Assembly: GCF_023051175.1 (NCBI RefSeq)
Contig: NZ_JALKII010000001.1
Span: 248,001-312,000 of the forward strand
Origin: Alcanivorax quisquiliarum
GTDB lineage: Bacteria; Pseudomonadota; Gammaproteobacteria; Pseudomonadales; Alcanivoracaceae
Reading direction: 5' to 3'
DNA: 64,000 nucleotides
The translations under genes and the position numbers were made by a program. Under the pieces are notes generated by a model, which saw only the letters and a program-made list of their open reading frames with translations, was not told the DNA's origin and did no database searches. This document shows positions 48,682 through 57,082 of the stretch, piece by piece. Each line of letters starts with the position of its first letter. The first letter of the stretch is position 1.

Positions 48682-48697
48682 TGTGACACACATCACA
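48682..48697. promoter_or_regulatory. Perfect CRP/Vfr-type binding site
   Basis: TGTGACACACATCACA matches the CRP consensus TGTGA-N6-TCACA in all ten fixed positions. It is 99 bp before the small membrane peptide start and downstream of the FGGY kinase stop. No convincing -10 was found at the standard distances on the minus strand, so the controlled gene is uncertain. Confidence 0.75.
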
Positions 48698-48778
48698 TCT
48701 TCGGACCATGCATCTTGACGTTTGGATACAAATTCAGGACTCAGGGCTTGTCGAGTAGCAAACCGACGGGCGGCGCGC

Positions 48779-50347
48779 TCAGAACGAGGCGGGATAGCCG
48801 GTGATATGGCGGATACGACGATATAAAGGAGCAAGGCGTGAATAGAGGCCAGCGTAGACCTCCCGATAAAGCCGATCGTAGAGGGCTTGCCGTGCCGGAT
48901 GCGGGTGAAACACCTGACCGACGCGGGACATTGCGGCCGCAGCCTCGGCGTGATCGGTGTAAAAGCCAGCCCCTACTGCGGCATTGATGGCCGCACCAAG
49001 GCCAGAGGTTTCAGTGGTATGCGGCCGCTCTGCCGGCAAGCCGAAGATGTCGGCGGTGATCTGCATCACCTGGTCACTTTGCGAACCACCCCCGGATACT
49101 CGCAGCCGCGTGACCGCTACACGATTGCGCCGCGCCAGCTGTTCCTGCCCTTGGCGTAGCGCGTAGGCAATCCCTTCGATGATGGCCCGGTACAGGTGGG
49201 CGCGAGTGTGCACGTCACCAAAACCGATGATAGCGCCCTTTGCTTCCGGCCCGGGAAAGCGTACACCGGGATTCCAGAACGGCTGCAAAACGAGGCCCAT
49301 GGCGCCGGGCGGCGAGCTTTCCAGCAGCGTTTCGAACAGCGCTTCCGGCGGCACGCCCTGTTGTGCCGCTTGCTGCACTTCGGCATGGGCAAATTCACGC
49401 TTGAACCAGTTGACCATCCAGTAACCGCGCTGAACGATGATCTCTGAATTGTACAGCCCCGGCACGGCAGCCTGATAAGGCGGCACGAAAGACTGCGGCG
49501 ACACATAACGATGATTGCAGGTATTGAACGTCGCCGTGGTGCCGTAACTCAGGCTCCCCGTATCCGGCGACAGTGCGCCGCTGCCGAGTACTTCACAGGC
49601 TTTGTCGGCGCCGGCGGCAAAGAATCGCGTGCCGGGTGGAATGCCGGTTGCCGCGGCGGCCGCTGCTGTGATCGCGCCTATCTCCTCGCCGGCATCGAGC
49701 AATGGCGGCAATTGCTCTCGCCGCACCCGTAGCGCCCGCCATTTGATGTCATGCGAGCCCGCCCAATCGCCGCGGCGAAAATCAAACGGCAGATAACCAA
49801 CCTGCGATGCTCGTGCATCGCACAGTCGGTCGGTCAGCCGCATGGTCAGATAGCCTGAAAGCAACACGAAATGCCGGGTGCGCTGCCAGATTTCCGGCTC
49901 GTCGGCGGCCAGCCAATTGCATTCTGCTTTGGACTGGAACTGATTGAGGATGGCCTGCTGACCGATCATCGCCACCGGCATCGACAGATACCATGGCAGG
50001 CGCGGGTAATGCCGGGTGCGCCGCTGATCGAGCCAGATCACCGCCGGCCGCAAGGGCTGCCGGTTTTCATCCAGGCACACCACCGAGGCGCGCTGAGTGG
50101 TCAGCGCCGCAGCTGCAATGCGGCAACGCAAGCTGCCGTGGGTGCTCCACAGTTGCTGGCAAGCACGGCAAAGCGCTTGCCAGAAATAGTCGCAATGCTG
50201 CTCGGCGAAGCCCGGCTGTGCAGAAAAGTAGGGCTCGATCTGAACCTGTGAGCGGGCCACCAGATTACCGGCCAGATCGAACAGCATGGCCCGCACGCTC
50301 TGCGTGCCCTGGTCGATCGCCAGCAACAACGGCCCCTGATCGCTCAC
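48779..50347 (-). CDS. FGGY-family carbohydrate/polyol kinase
   Basis: 522-residue sugar or polyol kinase. The N-terminal phosphate motif is AIDQGTQSVRAMLFD, and the second domain has GADKACEVLGSGA, SYGTTATFN and SGGGSQSD. It resembles glycerol and xylulose kinases, but the substrate residues do not settle it. The start is GTG, 11 bp after the GlpD-like gene, with TGAGGCG as ribosome site. Its operon partners handle glycerol phosphate, so glycerol or dihydroxyacetone is the likely substrate. Confidence 0.88.
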   Translation of the reverse strand: MSDQGPLLLAIDQGTQSVRAMLFDLAGNLVARSQVQIEPYFSAQPGFAEQHCDYFWQALCRACQQLWSTHGSLRCRIAAAALTTQRASVVCLDENRQPLRPAVIWLDQRRTRHYPRLPWYLSMPVAMIGQQAILNQFQSKAECNWLAADEPEIWQRTRHFVLLSGYLTMRLTDRLCDARASQVGYLPFDFRRGDWAGSHDIKWRALRVRREQLPPLLDAGEEIGAITAAAAAATGIPPGTRFFAAGADKACEVLGSGALSPDTGSLSYGTTATFNTCNHRYVSPQSFVPPYQAAVPGLYNSEIIVQRGYWMVNWFKREFAHAEVQQAAQQGVPPEALFETLLESSPPGAMGLVLQPFWNPGVRFPGPEAKGAIIGFGDVHTRAHLYRAIIEGIAYALRQGQEQLARRNRVAVTRLRVSGGGSQSDQVMQITADIFGLPAERPHTTETSGLGAAINAAVGAGFYTDHAEAAAAMSRVGQVFHPHPARQALYDRLYREVYAGLYSRLAPLYRRIRHITGYPASF

Positions 50348-50358
50348 GGTGCCGCGCC

Positions 50359-51873
50359 TCAGCCCATCGCCGCAGGCGTGCGGTATGAATGCTGGAGAAT
50401 CGTACGATAACGCGTCAGCTCATGCTGCCAACGCTGTTCGTCCCAACCCAGCGCGTTGCAGATGCGCTCTGCGTGAGCCGCCAGCAGGGCATCGCCGCCG
50501 TCCGCCAGCAGGTTGCCGAACCGGGTGCGGCGTAGCATCAGATCATCCAGATGCACCACCATTTCGTGCGTCAGCACCCAATCGAGCAGCGCAGCCTGCG
50601 CGCCTTGCTCTTCTCCCGGCCAGGGCTTGAGCGGGTGCCCCAGGCCAGCCGGCACAGACGCTGCTTGCCGGAACAGCCGGGGGCTGGCGAGGAGGCGCCG
50701 GTGAGCAGTCTGATCGATGAGTCCGGCAGCGAGTAGTGCATCGATGGCGATCACGCGGAACGTGGTCAGTTTCCCGCCGCTCACGGTGATGATGCCGTTC
50801 TCCTGCCACACGGCGTGATCACGCCGCTCTCGGGATGGGTCAAGCCCTTTGCCCGACGAGATCACAGGCCGCACACCAGCCATCGTCGAAATGATATCGG
50901 CTTCGCCGAGATGCACGTCCGGGAACTGGCTGTTCACCAACGCCAGCAAATAGTCGATCTCGCGCTGGCTGATCGCAGGCTCCTGATCCAGATCCTCCTT
51001 GTGATCCAGATCGGTAGTGCCGATGCAGGTCAGGCCCTGCCAAGGGAATACAAATACCGGTCTGCCATCCTGCGGATGCCTCACCGTCAGGCAGTCCGCT
51101 ACGGGCAGGCGGGCGGCGGGCACCAGCAAGTGGCTGCCCCGCAGCGGGCGTACCCGTGGAGCGCTGCCGGAAAGCTTGTCCGCCCAGGCGCCGGTGGCAT
51201 TGATGACGTGCTTGACGTGCAGCGTATGCAATGCGCCCGTGAGCTGATCGCGTAGCGCAACTTCATGCTCGCCCTGCGGCCCCGTGACCGCTTCCACACC
51301 GGCATAGTTGAGCATCGTCGCGCCTTCCGCCGCTGCCTCATGCAGCACTCTGAGCACCAGACGGCTGTCATCGGTGAGGGCGTCGGTATAACGCATGGCG
51401 CCGCGCAACTGCTCGCGCCCCAGCGCCGGCACCCGTTCTGCCAATTCGGCAGCGCTCATCCAGCGGTGATCCCGGATACTGGCCAGACGATCATAAAGCC
51501 ATAGCACGATGGCCATCGGCCAACGGCCCGGAAATTGCCCTTTGCGAATCGGGAACAGGTAAGGCTGGCGCACCACCAGGTCCGGCAGTTCGCGCAACAA
51601 CCTCTCGCGCTCTTGTAACGCCTCGCGAGTCAGCCGTACCGCGCCTTGCGCCATATAGCGCAGCCCGCCATGCACCATCTTAGAGGAGCGACTTGAGGTT
51701 CCCCATGCAAAGTCTTGTTTTTCAACCAGAAGAGTTTTTATTCCAAGCTGGGCAGCAAGCAACAACACGCCTGCCCCGGTAATCCCTCCGCCGACGACCA
51801 CCAGATCCCACTGTTCGCCGGCCAGCTCGGCCAGCAACGGTCTTTTGCCCGCGATCACCTCATTACTCCTCAA
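50359..51873 (-). CDS. Glycerol-3-phosphate dehydrogenase-like flavoprotein (GlpD family)
   Basis: 504-residue FAD enzyme that oxidises glycerol 3-phosphate to dihydroxyacetone phosphate and feeds electrons to quinone. LVVVGGGITGAGVLLLAA (about 24-41) is the FAD fold; TSSRSSKMVHGGLRYM, FPWQGLTCIGTTD and TVSGGKLTTFR are GlpD signatures. It overlaps the AGPS-like gene by 11 bp and is followed by the kinase gene. No glpF or glpR is nearby, so this is probably a second, dedicated copy and not the catabolic glpD. Confidence 0.9.
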   Translation of the reverse strand: MRSNEVIAGKRPLLAELAGEQWDLVVVGGGITGAGVLLLAAQLGIKTLLVEKQDFAWGTSSRSSKMVHGGLRYMAQGAVRLTREALQERERLLRELPDLVVRQPYLFPIRKGQFPGRWPMAIVLWLYDRLASIRDHRWMSAAELAERVPALGREQLRGAMRYTDALTDDSRLVLRVLHEAAAEGATMLNYAGVEAVTGPQGEHEVALRDQLTGALHTLHVKHVINATGAWADKLSGSAPRVRPLRGSHLLVPAARLPVADCLTVRHPQDGRPVFVFPWQGLTCIGTTDLDHKEDLDQEPAISQREIDYLLALVNSQFPDVHLGEADIISTMAGVRPVISSGKGLDPSRERRDHAVWQENGIITVSGGKLTTFRVIAIDALLAAGLIDQTAHRRLLASPRLFRQAASVPAGLGHPLKPWPGEEQGAQAALLDWVLTHEMVVHLDDLMLRRTRFGNLLADGGDALLAAHAERICNALGWDEQRWQHELTRYRTILQHSYRTPAAMG

Positions 51874-53455
51874 GCAAACAGCCCGGGTTCAGCCGGGCCT
51901 GCGGATCAAAATGCTGCGTCAATGCCGCCAGTGCGGCCATGCCACGTTCGCCCTTCTCGGCGGCAAGCCAGGCGGCATGATCTCGCCCGACACCATGCTG
52001 ATGACTGATCGTGCCGCCACCGGCGACAATCGCCTCGCACGCCGCTGTCTTCATGCGGCGCCACCGCGCCAGTGTCGTCTCATAGCTGCCAGAGCAACGA
52101 AACACATAGGTGGTATAGATACTCGAACCCTGCGGATAAAGGTGTGACAAATGGGTAAACACATGAACGCCCTCACCTTCGCCCGCCTGTGCAGCAATGG
52201 CCGCCTCGATGCGCTCGACAAGCGCCGGCACGCGCTGCCAGTCTGCGGCGGTTTCCAGCGTATCGACCACATAGCCGTGCTCCCACAGCCCATGGCGCAG
52301 GTAGGGAGAACGAAAGCGCGCTTCCTCCCATTTGCGGCCCAGCATCCGCCCGGTGTTCACACCACCTGCCCGGCGCACGCGGCGCAGCACATCCGCCAGC
52401 AGGCGCCGGGATGCGGCCCGCTCGCCTGTGACACCGAACGTCATCATGCACTTGCCGGCGCCACAGCCGCGCAAGGACAAATAGCGCTCAAGCCAGGCGA
52501 CCAGGTTTCCATGGCCGGCGAGCACCAGATGCGTGCGCGTTTCTACCGCATTCGAGAGGCGCAGCATCGACAACGGTAGCCTGGCCTGCACAAGAGCGCG
52601 CACCAGCGCGACGGCGCCCTCCCAATCCGGCATGAAGGCGACATGAAACGATTCATGTTCCGGAACCGGCGTGACACGCACCGCGACCTCGCTGATGATG
52701 CCCAGCCTGCCCTCGCTGCCGAGCATCATCTCGCGGATATCCGGGCCGGCGGAGGAGGCCGGAAAGGTCGGGATATCCAGCGTCCCGTCAAGCGTCTCAA
52801 CGCTGCCACCCGCGAACAGCTGCTCGATGCGGCCGTAACGCAGCGACTGCTGCCCGCTGGATCGGCTGGCGACCCAGCCCCCCACAGTGGAAAGCTCCCA
52901 GGACTGCGGAAAGTGACCGAGCACATAGCCTTGCTCGCGCAGTTGCCGCTCCAGCGCCGGGCCGGCCGTGCCGGCGCCAAACCGAGCGATCTGGCTGGTT
53001 CGATCCAGGGCCAGCAGTTTGTTCATGCGTGCCAGGCTGAGCGTCAGCACCGGGCGCTGGCTGGCTGGCGGATTAATATGCCCGGCCACCGACGTGCCGC
53101 CGCCGTAGGGAATAACGATCGCATCCTGATCAACGGCCCAGGCCAGCAGTTCGCGAATCTGGGCTGCATTTTCCGGCTCCGCGACGCCATCAGGGAAGAC
53201 ACCAAACTGGCCTGATCGCATCGCCAGCCAATCGGGCAGGCTCTGCCCGCGGGCGTGCCGCAGGCGCGTTTCGGCCGAGGTATCTACCAGCGGATGAGCA
53301 GCCAGCCGGGTCGGCGGCACGCTCGCGGCCACACTGGCAAGTGTGGCGTCAGGCAACGGCTGCGCCCGGCCAAGGATCTCTCGCAAGAAAGCCAGGCCCG
53401 AGGGCTCGAGCGGGAAATCATTATGTTCGTCACCCCAGCCGTTCCAGCGGCGCAT
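51863..53455 (-). CDS. FAD-linked oxidase, alkyl-DHAP synthase (AGPS)-like
   Basis: 530-residue flavoprotein of the VAO/p-cresol methylhydroxylase fold. The FAD part has IPYGGGTSVAGH near 115. GHFPQSWELSTVGGWVASRSSGQQS, read in two stretches (about 180-205), and RYGRIEQL match alkyldihydroxyacetonephosphate synthases, as do FTHLSHLYPQGSSIYTTY and the active-site ISHQHGVGRDH near the C-terminus. Eukaryotic AGPS swaps the acyl chain of acyl-DHAP for a fatty alcohol, making the ether bond. A strong ribosome site (AGGAGGGGG) precedes the ATG. With the downstream GlpD-like and kinase genes it forms a candidate ether-lipid operon. A D-lactate-dehydrogenase-type role is the alternative. Confidence 0.87.
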   Translation of the reverse strand: MRRWNGWGDEHNDFPLEPSGLAFLREILGRAQPLPDATLASVAASVPPTRLAAHPLVDTSAETRLRHARGQSLPDWLAMRSGQFGVFPDGVAEPENAAQIRELLAWAVDQDAIVIPYGGGTSVAGHINPPASQRPVLTLSLARMNKLLALDRTSQIARFGAGTAGPALERQLREQGYVLGHFPQSWELSTVGGWVASRSSGQQSLRYGRIEQLFAGGSVETLDGTLDIPTFPASSAGPDIREMMLGSEGRLGIISEVAVRVTPVPEHESFHVAFMPDWEGAVALVRALVQARLPLSMLRLSNAVETRTHLVLAGHGNLVAWLERYLSLRGCGAGKCMMTFGVTGERAASRRLLADVLRRVRRAGGVNTGRMLGRKWEEARFRSPYLRHGLWEHGYVVDTLETAADWQRVPALVERIEAAIAAQAGEGEGVHVFTHLSHLYPQGSSIYTTYVFRCSGSYETTLARWRRMKTAACEAIVAGGGTISHQHGVGRDHAAWLAAEKGERGMAALAALTQHFDPQARLNPGCLLEE

Positions 53456-53651
53456 AAGCCCCCTCCTTTATTCGCACGCGGCCAAGGCGGCCGCAAATTT
53501 TTCAGCGTCGAATATGCTAGCGTGCAGGCCAGCCCCTTTCACTGGCTCCGCCTGCCAATGGATGGACTTTTCGGGACACAGCAAGCGTGCGGAGTGCCGC
53601 TTGCCACGCCGAGAATACGGTCAGCACGGCACTGGCCGCTGTTGATCAGGC

Positions 53652-54500
53652 TCAGGTGGTCGGCAGCAGGCGGCGGCGCCAGCCCCGCAGCGCTTCACGG
53701 CGAGGGATACGCTCCTTCTTAAGCTGGCTGATCATTTCGTTGATCGCGCTGGCCGTCTGCTCGCGCACCGCCCATTGCACCGCAGGGTCTTGCGCCTGCC
53801 CTTGCAGATGTTCAGTACGGATTGGCGCGCCAATGCGAAAGTGGAAGGGCTCCGGCCGAGGCAGTGGCGTCGGCCCGATGCCCGTAGCCAACGGCATGAA
53901 AATGTCGCCGCCGCGCAAGGCGCTGGCAATGCGCGGCTGTCGTAGCAGCCACTGGCCGATGCGGGAGGCTTGCCAGTCATCGCCATCGTACCGGATGCGC
54001 CAGCTCTCATCGCAGCCCACCGAGGCGAACGGGAGGATGTCATAACCGTGTGCAATGGCCATGCGGGCAAAGCCAGTGCGCTGTTTCCACACCAGCTGAT
54101 TGATTTCACCGCGCCGCTTGGCCACCTCACGCGCCCCGCCGGGAAATACCAGGATATGCTGCCGGCTCTCCATCAGCTGCCGGCACGTCTCCGGTGTGCC
54201 CGGCACCGCCCCGAAAGTGCGCAACAATCGGCCCCAGCCGGGCACCGAAAAATGGAAATGATCGCCCAGGCTGCGCGGAAAAACGCCGGTACGCCGATAA
54301 AGCTCGCTGACAAACAACGGCGAATCGACGATGCCGTAGAGCGTATGATTACCCACCAGCAAGGCAGGACGCGTCGCGCACAGATGCTCTGCACCTGATA
54401 GCACGGGCTGGAAATACCACCGCTGGGCCAGCAGCAGTTGCCGCATCAAACGCTCGGGCGGAGCGCGAAAATCAGTTACGGAAGCAGCCTGGCGCCGCAT
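53652..54500 (-). CDS. Lysophospholipid acyltransferase-like protein (PlsC/TMEM68 type)
   Basis: 282-residue acyltransferase. The start at 54500 drops a 35-residue extension that runs into the OmpA-gene promoter. LLVGNHTLYGIVDSPLF near 50 and FPGGAREVAKRRGE near 115 are the block I and III motifs of the TMEM68/plant phytyl-ester-synthase-like branch, with a longer His-to-Asp spacing than the HX4D of PlsC. It probably acylates a lysolipid, glycerol phosphate or an alcohol at the membrane. It is 196 bp upstream of the AGPS-like gene on the same strand. Confidence 0.85.
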   Translation of the reverse strand: MRRQAASVTDFRAPPERLMRQLLLAQRWYFQPVLSGAEHLCATRPALLVGNHTLYGIVDSPLFVSELYRRTGVFPRSLGDHFHFSVPGWGRLLRTFGAVPGTPETCRQLMESRQHILVFPGGAREVAKRRGEINQLVWKQRTGFARMAIAHGYDILPFASVGCDESWRIRYDGDDWQASRIGQWLLRQPRIASALRGGDIFMPLATGIGPTPLPRPEPFHFRIGAPIRTEHLQGQAQDPAVQWAVREQTASAINEMISQLKKERIPRREALRGWRRRLLPTT

Positions 54501-54617
54501 AGCGGAAATCCTGTAAATTTGCCGGGCGCGCAGCTTATCATGCCGCCCTGTCGCTTTCGCCTGCCTGGCATTTCCCCTAAAGTCTCCCTGAGTTCCACCA
54601 TCCACTCAGGAGTAATC

Positions 54618-55283
54618 ATGAAAATAATCGCGGCAAGCGCCCTGTTGGCCGGCGCTCTGGTGCTACAGGGCTGCCAAACCACCAATCCTTACACCGGCGA
54701 TCGCCAGACCAGCAGAGCGACCAGCGGTGCAGCTATCGGCGCGGCGGTCGGCGCAGTGGTCGGCATTGCCACCTCCAGCAGCGCCAAAGAGCGCAAGGAA
54801 CGGGCTCTCGCGGGTGCGGGCATCGGCGCAGTCGCGGGCGGTGGCGTCGGTTATTACATGGATGTGCAGGAAGCCAAACTGCGGGAAAAACTGCAGGGCA
54901 GTGGCGTATCGGTGACCCGTGACGGTGACAATATCGTCCTGAACATGCCGGGCAACGTGACTTTCGATACCGATGCCTATCAGGTCAAAAGCCAGTTTAC
55001 GCCGGTGCTGGATTCGGTCTCGGAAGTGCTGAAGGAATATAAATCGACCATGATTCAGGTCGGTGGCCATACCGATAGCACCGGTAGCGTGCAGTACAAC
55101 ATGCTGCTGTCGCAACAACGTGCTCAGTCCGTAGCCAACACACTCGCAGGTTTCGGCGTGGAGCAGGTGCGCCTGGATATCGTTGGTTTCGGGCCACACC
55201 AGCCTATCGCCAGCAACGACACAGCCCAGGGCCGCGCGCAAAACCGCCGCGTGGAGCTGGTGCTCCTGCCCTACACTCGCTAA
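54618..55283 (+). CDS. OmpA-family lipoprotein (YiaD-like)
   Basis: 221-residue outer-membrane lipoprotein that can hold peptidoglycan. The ATG at 54618 follows CAGGAG; the lipobox LVLQGC puts the lipid on Cys19. A Gly/Ala-rich glycine-zipper segment follows (SGAAIGAAVGAVVGIA and AGAGIGAVAGGGVGYY), then an OmpA C-terminal domain with FDTDAYQVK, HTDSTGS and GFGPHQPIASN plus the late NRRVEL arginine that binds diaminopimelate. It is divergent from the acyltransferase. Confidence 0.93.
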   Translation: MKIIAASALLAGALVLQGCQTTNPYTGDRQTSRATSGAAIGAAVGAVVGIATSSSAKERKERALAGAGIGAVAGGGVGYYMDVQEAKLREKLQGSGVSVTRDGDNIVLNMPGNVTFDTDAYQVKSQFTPVLDSVSEVLKEYKSTMIQVGGHTDSTGSVQYNMLLSQQRAQSVANTLAGFGVEQVRLDIVGFGPHQPIASNDTAQGRAQNRRVELVLLPYTR

Positions 55284-55293
55284 ACCGCATCAT

Positions 55294-55319
55294 GGCCACC
55301 CCGGCGTGCCGGGGCGGCC
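55294..55319. terminator. GC-rich hairpin between convergent genes
   Basis: GGCC-ACCCCGGC pairs with GCCGGGG-CGGCC around a short loop just after the OmpA-like stop and six bases before the ferritin-like stop on the other strand. There is no T tract; a factor-assisted bidirectional terminator is likely. Confidence 0.5.
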
Positions 55320-55325
55320 AACGGC

Positions 55326-56438
55326 TCAGGATGCGTCGTCGTAAAGCGGCCGCGACAGCTCCGCCCAGTCCACTTCGCCGTCATCCAGCAGATTCTCGAA
55401 CTGAAGAATGCCCAATGCCTCGAACTTGGGCCGTACCGTGTCGGTCAACAAGCCGATACGCTTGAGGTTCGGCACAATCCGGGTGAACAGCAGGTTGCGG
55501 AATTGCGCCATGATCTGTGAAGCCAGCACCTGATCCCGCGCTTTTTCAGCATCCCAGCCGAATTCGGCAAACACTTCGGTAGCGATCAGCCGTTCGCGCA
55601 TGACGACACACGCCTCATAGGCGAATTGCGCACGCTCCTCTTTTTCTTCCTCGGTCAGGGTGCCGACAAAATCTTCCAGATAGTTCACGCCAAAAGTGAC
55701 ATGACGCGCTTCATCGCGGATCACCAGCGTGATCAGGCGCGTCAGCAACGGATCTTTGGCGGTGAGCTTGAGCGTATTGAAGGCCGCCAACGCTAGCCCT
55801 TCGATAATGATCTGCATGCCGATGAATTTCAGATCCCAGCGCGGATCAGAGAGGATCTTGTCGAGCAGCGTTTTCAGATGTGGATTGATCGGGTAGAGAA
55901 TGCCGATCTTCTCTTGCAGGTAACGCGTGAACGCTTCCACGTGCCGTGCTTCATCAAACGTCTGCGACGCCGCATACAGCTTGGCATCGTAGGTGGGCGC
56001 ACAGGAGGCCAGCTGCGATGCCACCAGCAGAGCGCCCTGCTCGCCATGCATGAACTGGGCGAGCATCCAGGCCAGGTTATGCCAGCCGAAACGCAGTTTC
56101 TCGTCATCGGCAAGCGCTTCAAACGGCTCCCAGCCACTGAACGGGTTATAGCTCTGATCCAGCGGAATTTCGGATTTCGGGTACGTCTGGCTCCAGTCGA
56201 GATCCAGATCCGCGTTCCAGTTCAGTTCCTTGCCAAGCCGGTAAAGTTTGCGGATACGGCCGTCGGCGGAGCTGTAATCCCAGTTGTAATGGCCGGTAAG
56301 AGGGGTCTGGAAAATTTCGACCACATCCTCCACATGGCCAGGCTGCATCCGGTCTGCAATATCCTCCGAGCCCGGGCCATCCCAGTTCTCGTAATAATTG
56401 ATGGTGGACGGAGGTGATTCAACCCGCTTGATATCCAT
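55326..56438 (-). CDS. Ferritin-like diiron protein
   Basis: 370-residue helical protein with a complete carboxylate-bridged diiron site: Glu133 (HGEQGA), Glu163 and His166 (FDEARHVE), Glu213 (IIIEGLA), Glu243 and His246 (RDEARHVT). The doubled D-E-A-R-H motif and length recall the R2-like and AurF-like oxidase/oxygenase group more than bacterioferritin. The substrate is unknown; N-oxygenation, desaturation and fatty-acid oxidation all occur in the fold. It is transcribed alone behind a 20 bp dyad and lies among lipid genes (thioesterases, PhaC-like). Confidence 0.88.
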   Translation of the reverse strand: MDIKRVESPPSTINYYENWDGPGSEDIADRMQPGHVEDVVEIFQTPLTGHYNWDYSSADGRIRKLYRLGKELNWNADLDLDWSQTYPKSEIPLDQSYNPFSGWEPFEALADDEKLRFGWHNLAWMLAQFMHGEQGALLVASQLASCAPTYDAKLYAASQTFDEARHVEAFTRYLQEKIGILYPINPHLKTLLDKILSDPRWDLKFIGMQIIIEGLALAAFNTLKLTAKDPLLTRLITLVIRDEARHVTFGVNYLEDFVGTLTEEEKEERAQFAYEACVVMRERLIATEVFAEFGWDAEKARDQVLASQIMAQFRNLLFTRIVPNLKRIGLLTDTVRPKFEALGILQFENLLDDGEVDWAELSRPLYDDAS

Positions 56439-56470
56439 GGTAGCGCGCCTCTTTTATTGGAATAGCTGAG

Positions 56471-56490
56471 CAGGTCAACGTATTGACCTG
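56471..56490. promoter_or_regulatory. Perfect 20 bp dyad before the ferritin-like gene
   Basis: CAGGTCAA (56471-56478), spacer CGTA, then TTGACCTG (56483-56490). It is 33 bp before the start codon. The minus-strand half-site contains TTGACC, a good -35 hexamer, with TAAAAG 16 bp on as a poor -10. A dimeric regulator bound here would control the promoter. Confidence 0.7.
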
Positions 56491-56543
56491 ACCTTCAAGC
56501 TAGCCCGGACACGCAGGAACAACAATGTCGTGAAATGACAACA

Positions 56544-56585
56544 GGCCGGCCAAGTGGCGCGATTTCACAATCGCGTCGCCCGGCC
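56544..56585. other. Nested stem-loop in the 56.44-56.63 kb gap
   Basis: The outer stem is GGCCGG (56544-56549) with CCGGCC (56580-56585). The inner stem is CGCGATT (56558-56564) with AATCGCG (56569-56575), closed by a TCAC tetraloop. It lies between the thioesterase stop and the ferritin-like promoter. It could end the thioesterase transcript or be a structured RNA. A weaker AACCTT/AAGGTT hairpin with a T run lies nearer the thioesterase stop. Confidence 0.5.
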
Positions 56586-56626
56586 GCAAGGAAAGGAAAA
56601 ACCTTAAAGCACAATAAGTTACAAGG

Positions 56627-57082
56627 TTAATCTGAAGCAGTTTCTTCCGACAAAAGGAAGTGTGCACGGGCAATGGCGATGGGCTCGCTGCGGCGCACCT
56701 GCCATGCACTGATATGTACATTCGCTACCCGCCGCCCGAGGCGGGTAACCCGGCATTCGGCGAAGGTGTCACGAAAATGGCCTGCGCGCAGATAGTCGAT
56801 GGTGAAGTCGATGGTTTTGGGCACTCGGGGCTCACCCATCTGCAGCAACAGAAAAATAATCGCCGCTTGCTCCATGAAGCCCGCCACCGCGCCGCCATGC
56901 AACGCCGGCAAGGTGGGATTGCCCAGATTGCTGGGCGATTTCGGCAACATGAACACCAGTTCCTCGCCATGGGCGGCAACTTCGATACCGAGAAAGCACG
57001 CATAAGGCACCCGCTCGATCAGGGTCTGATAGGGTGTTTCTCCGCGGCGGCAGCTCTCCACCAGGCTCTTCAACGCGTCCAT
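56627..57082 (-). CDS. PaaI-family hotdog thioesterase (second of a pair)
   Basis: 151 residues from the ATG at 57082, which overlaps the stop of the upstream thioesterase (TGATG). NLGNPTLPALHGGAVAGFMEQAA, read in two parts (about 60-82), is the hotdog helix with the conserved His-Gly-Gly. It probably hydrolyses acyl- or aryl-CoA thioesters in the cytoplasm. The pair may form a heteromer, since hotdog enzymes work as dimers or tetramers. Confidence 0.87.
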   Translation of the reverse strand: MDALKSLVESCRRGETPYQTLIERVPYACFLGIEVAAHGEELVFMLPKSPSNLGNPTLPALHGGAVAGFMEQAAIIFLLLQMGEPRVPKTIDFTIDYLRAGHFRDTFAECRVTRLGRRVANVHISAWQVRRSEPIAIARAHFLLSEETASD

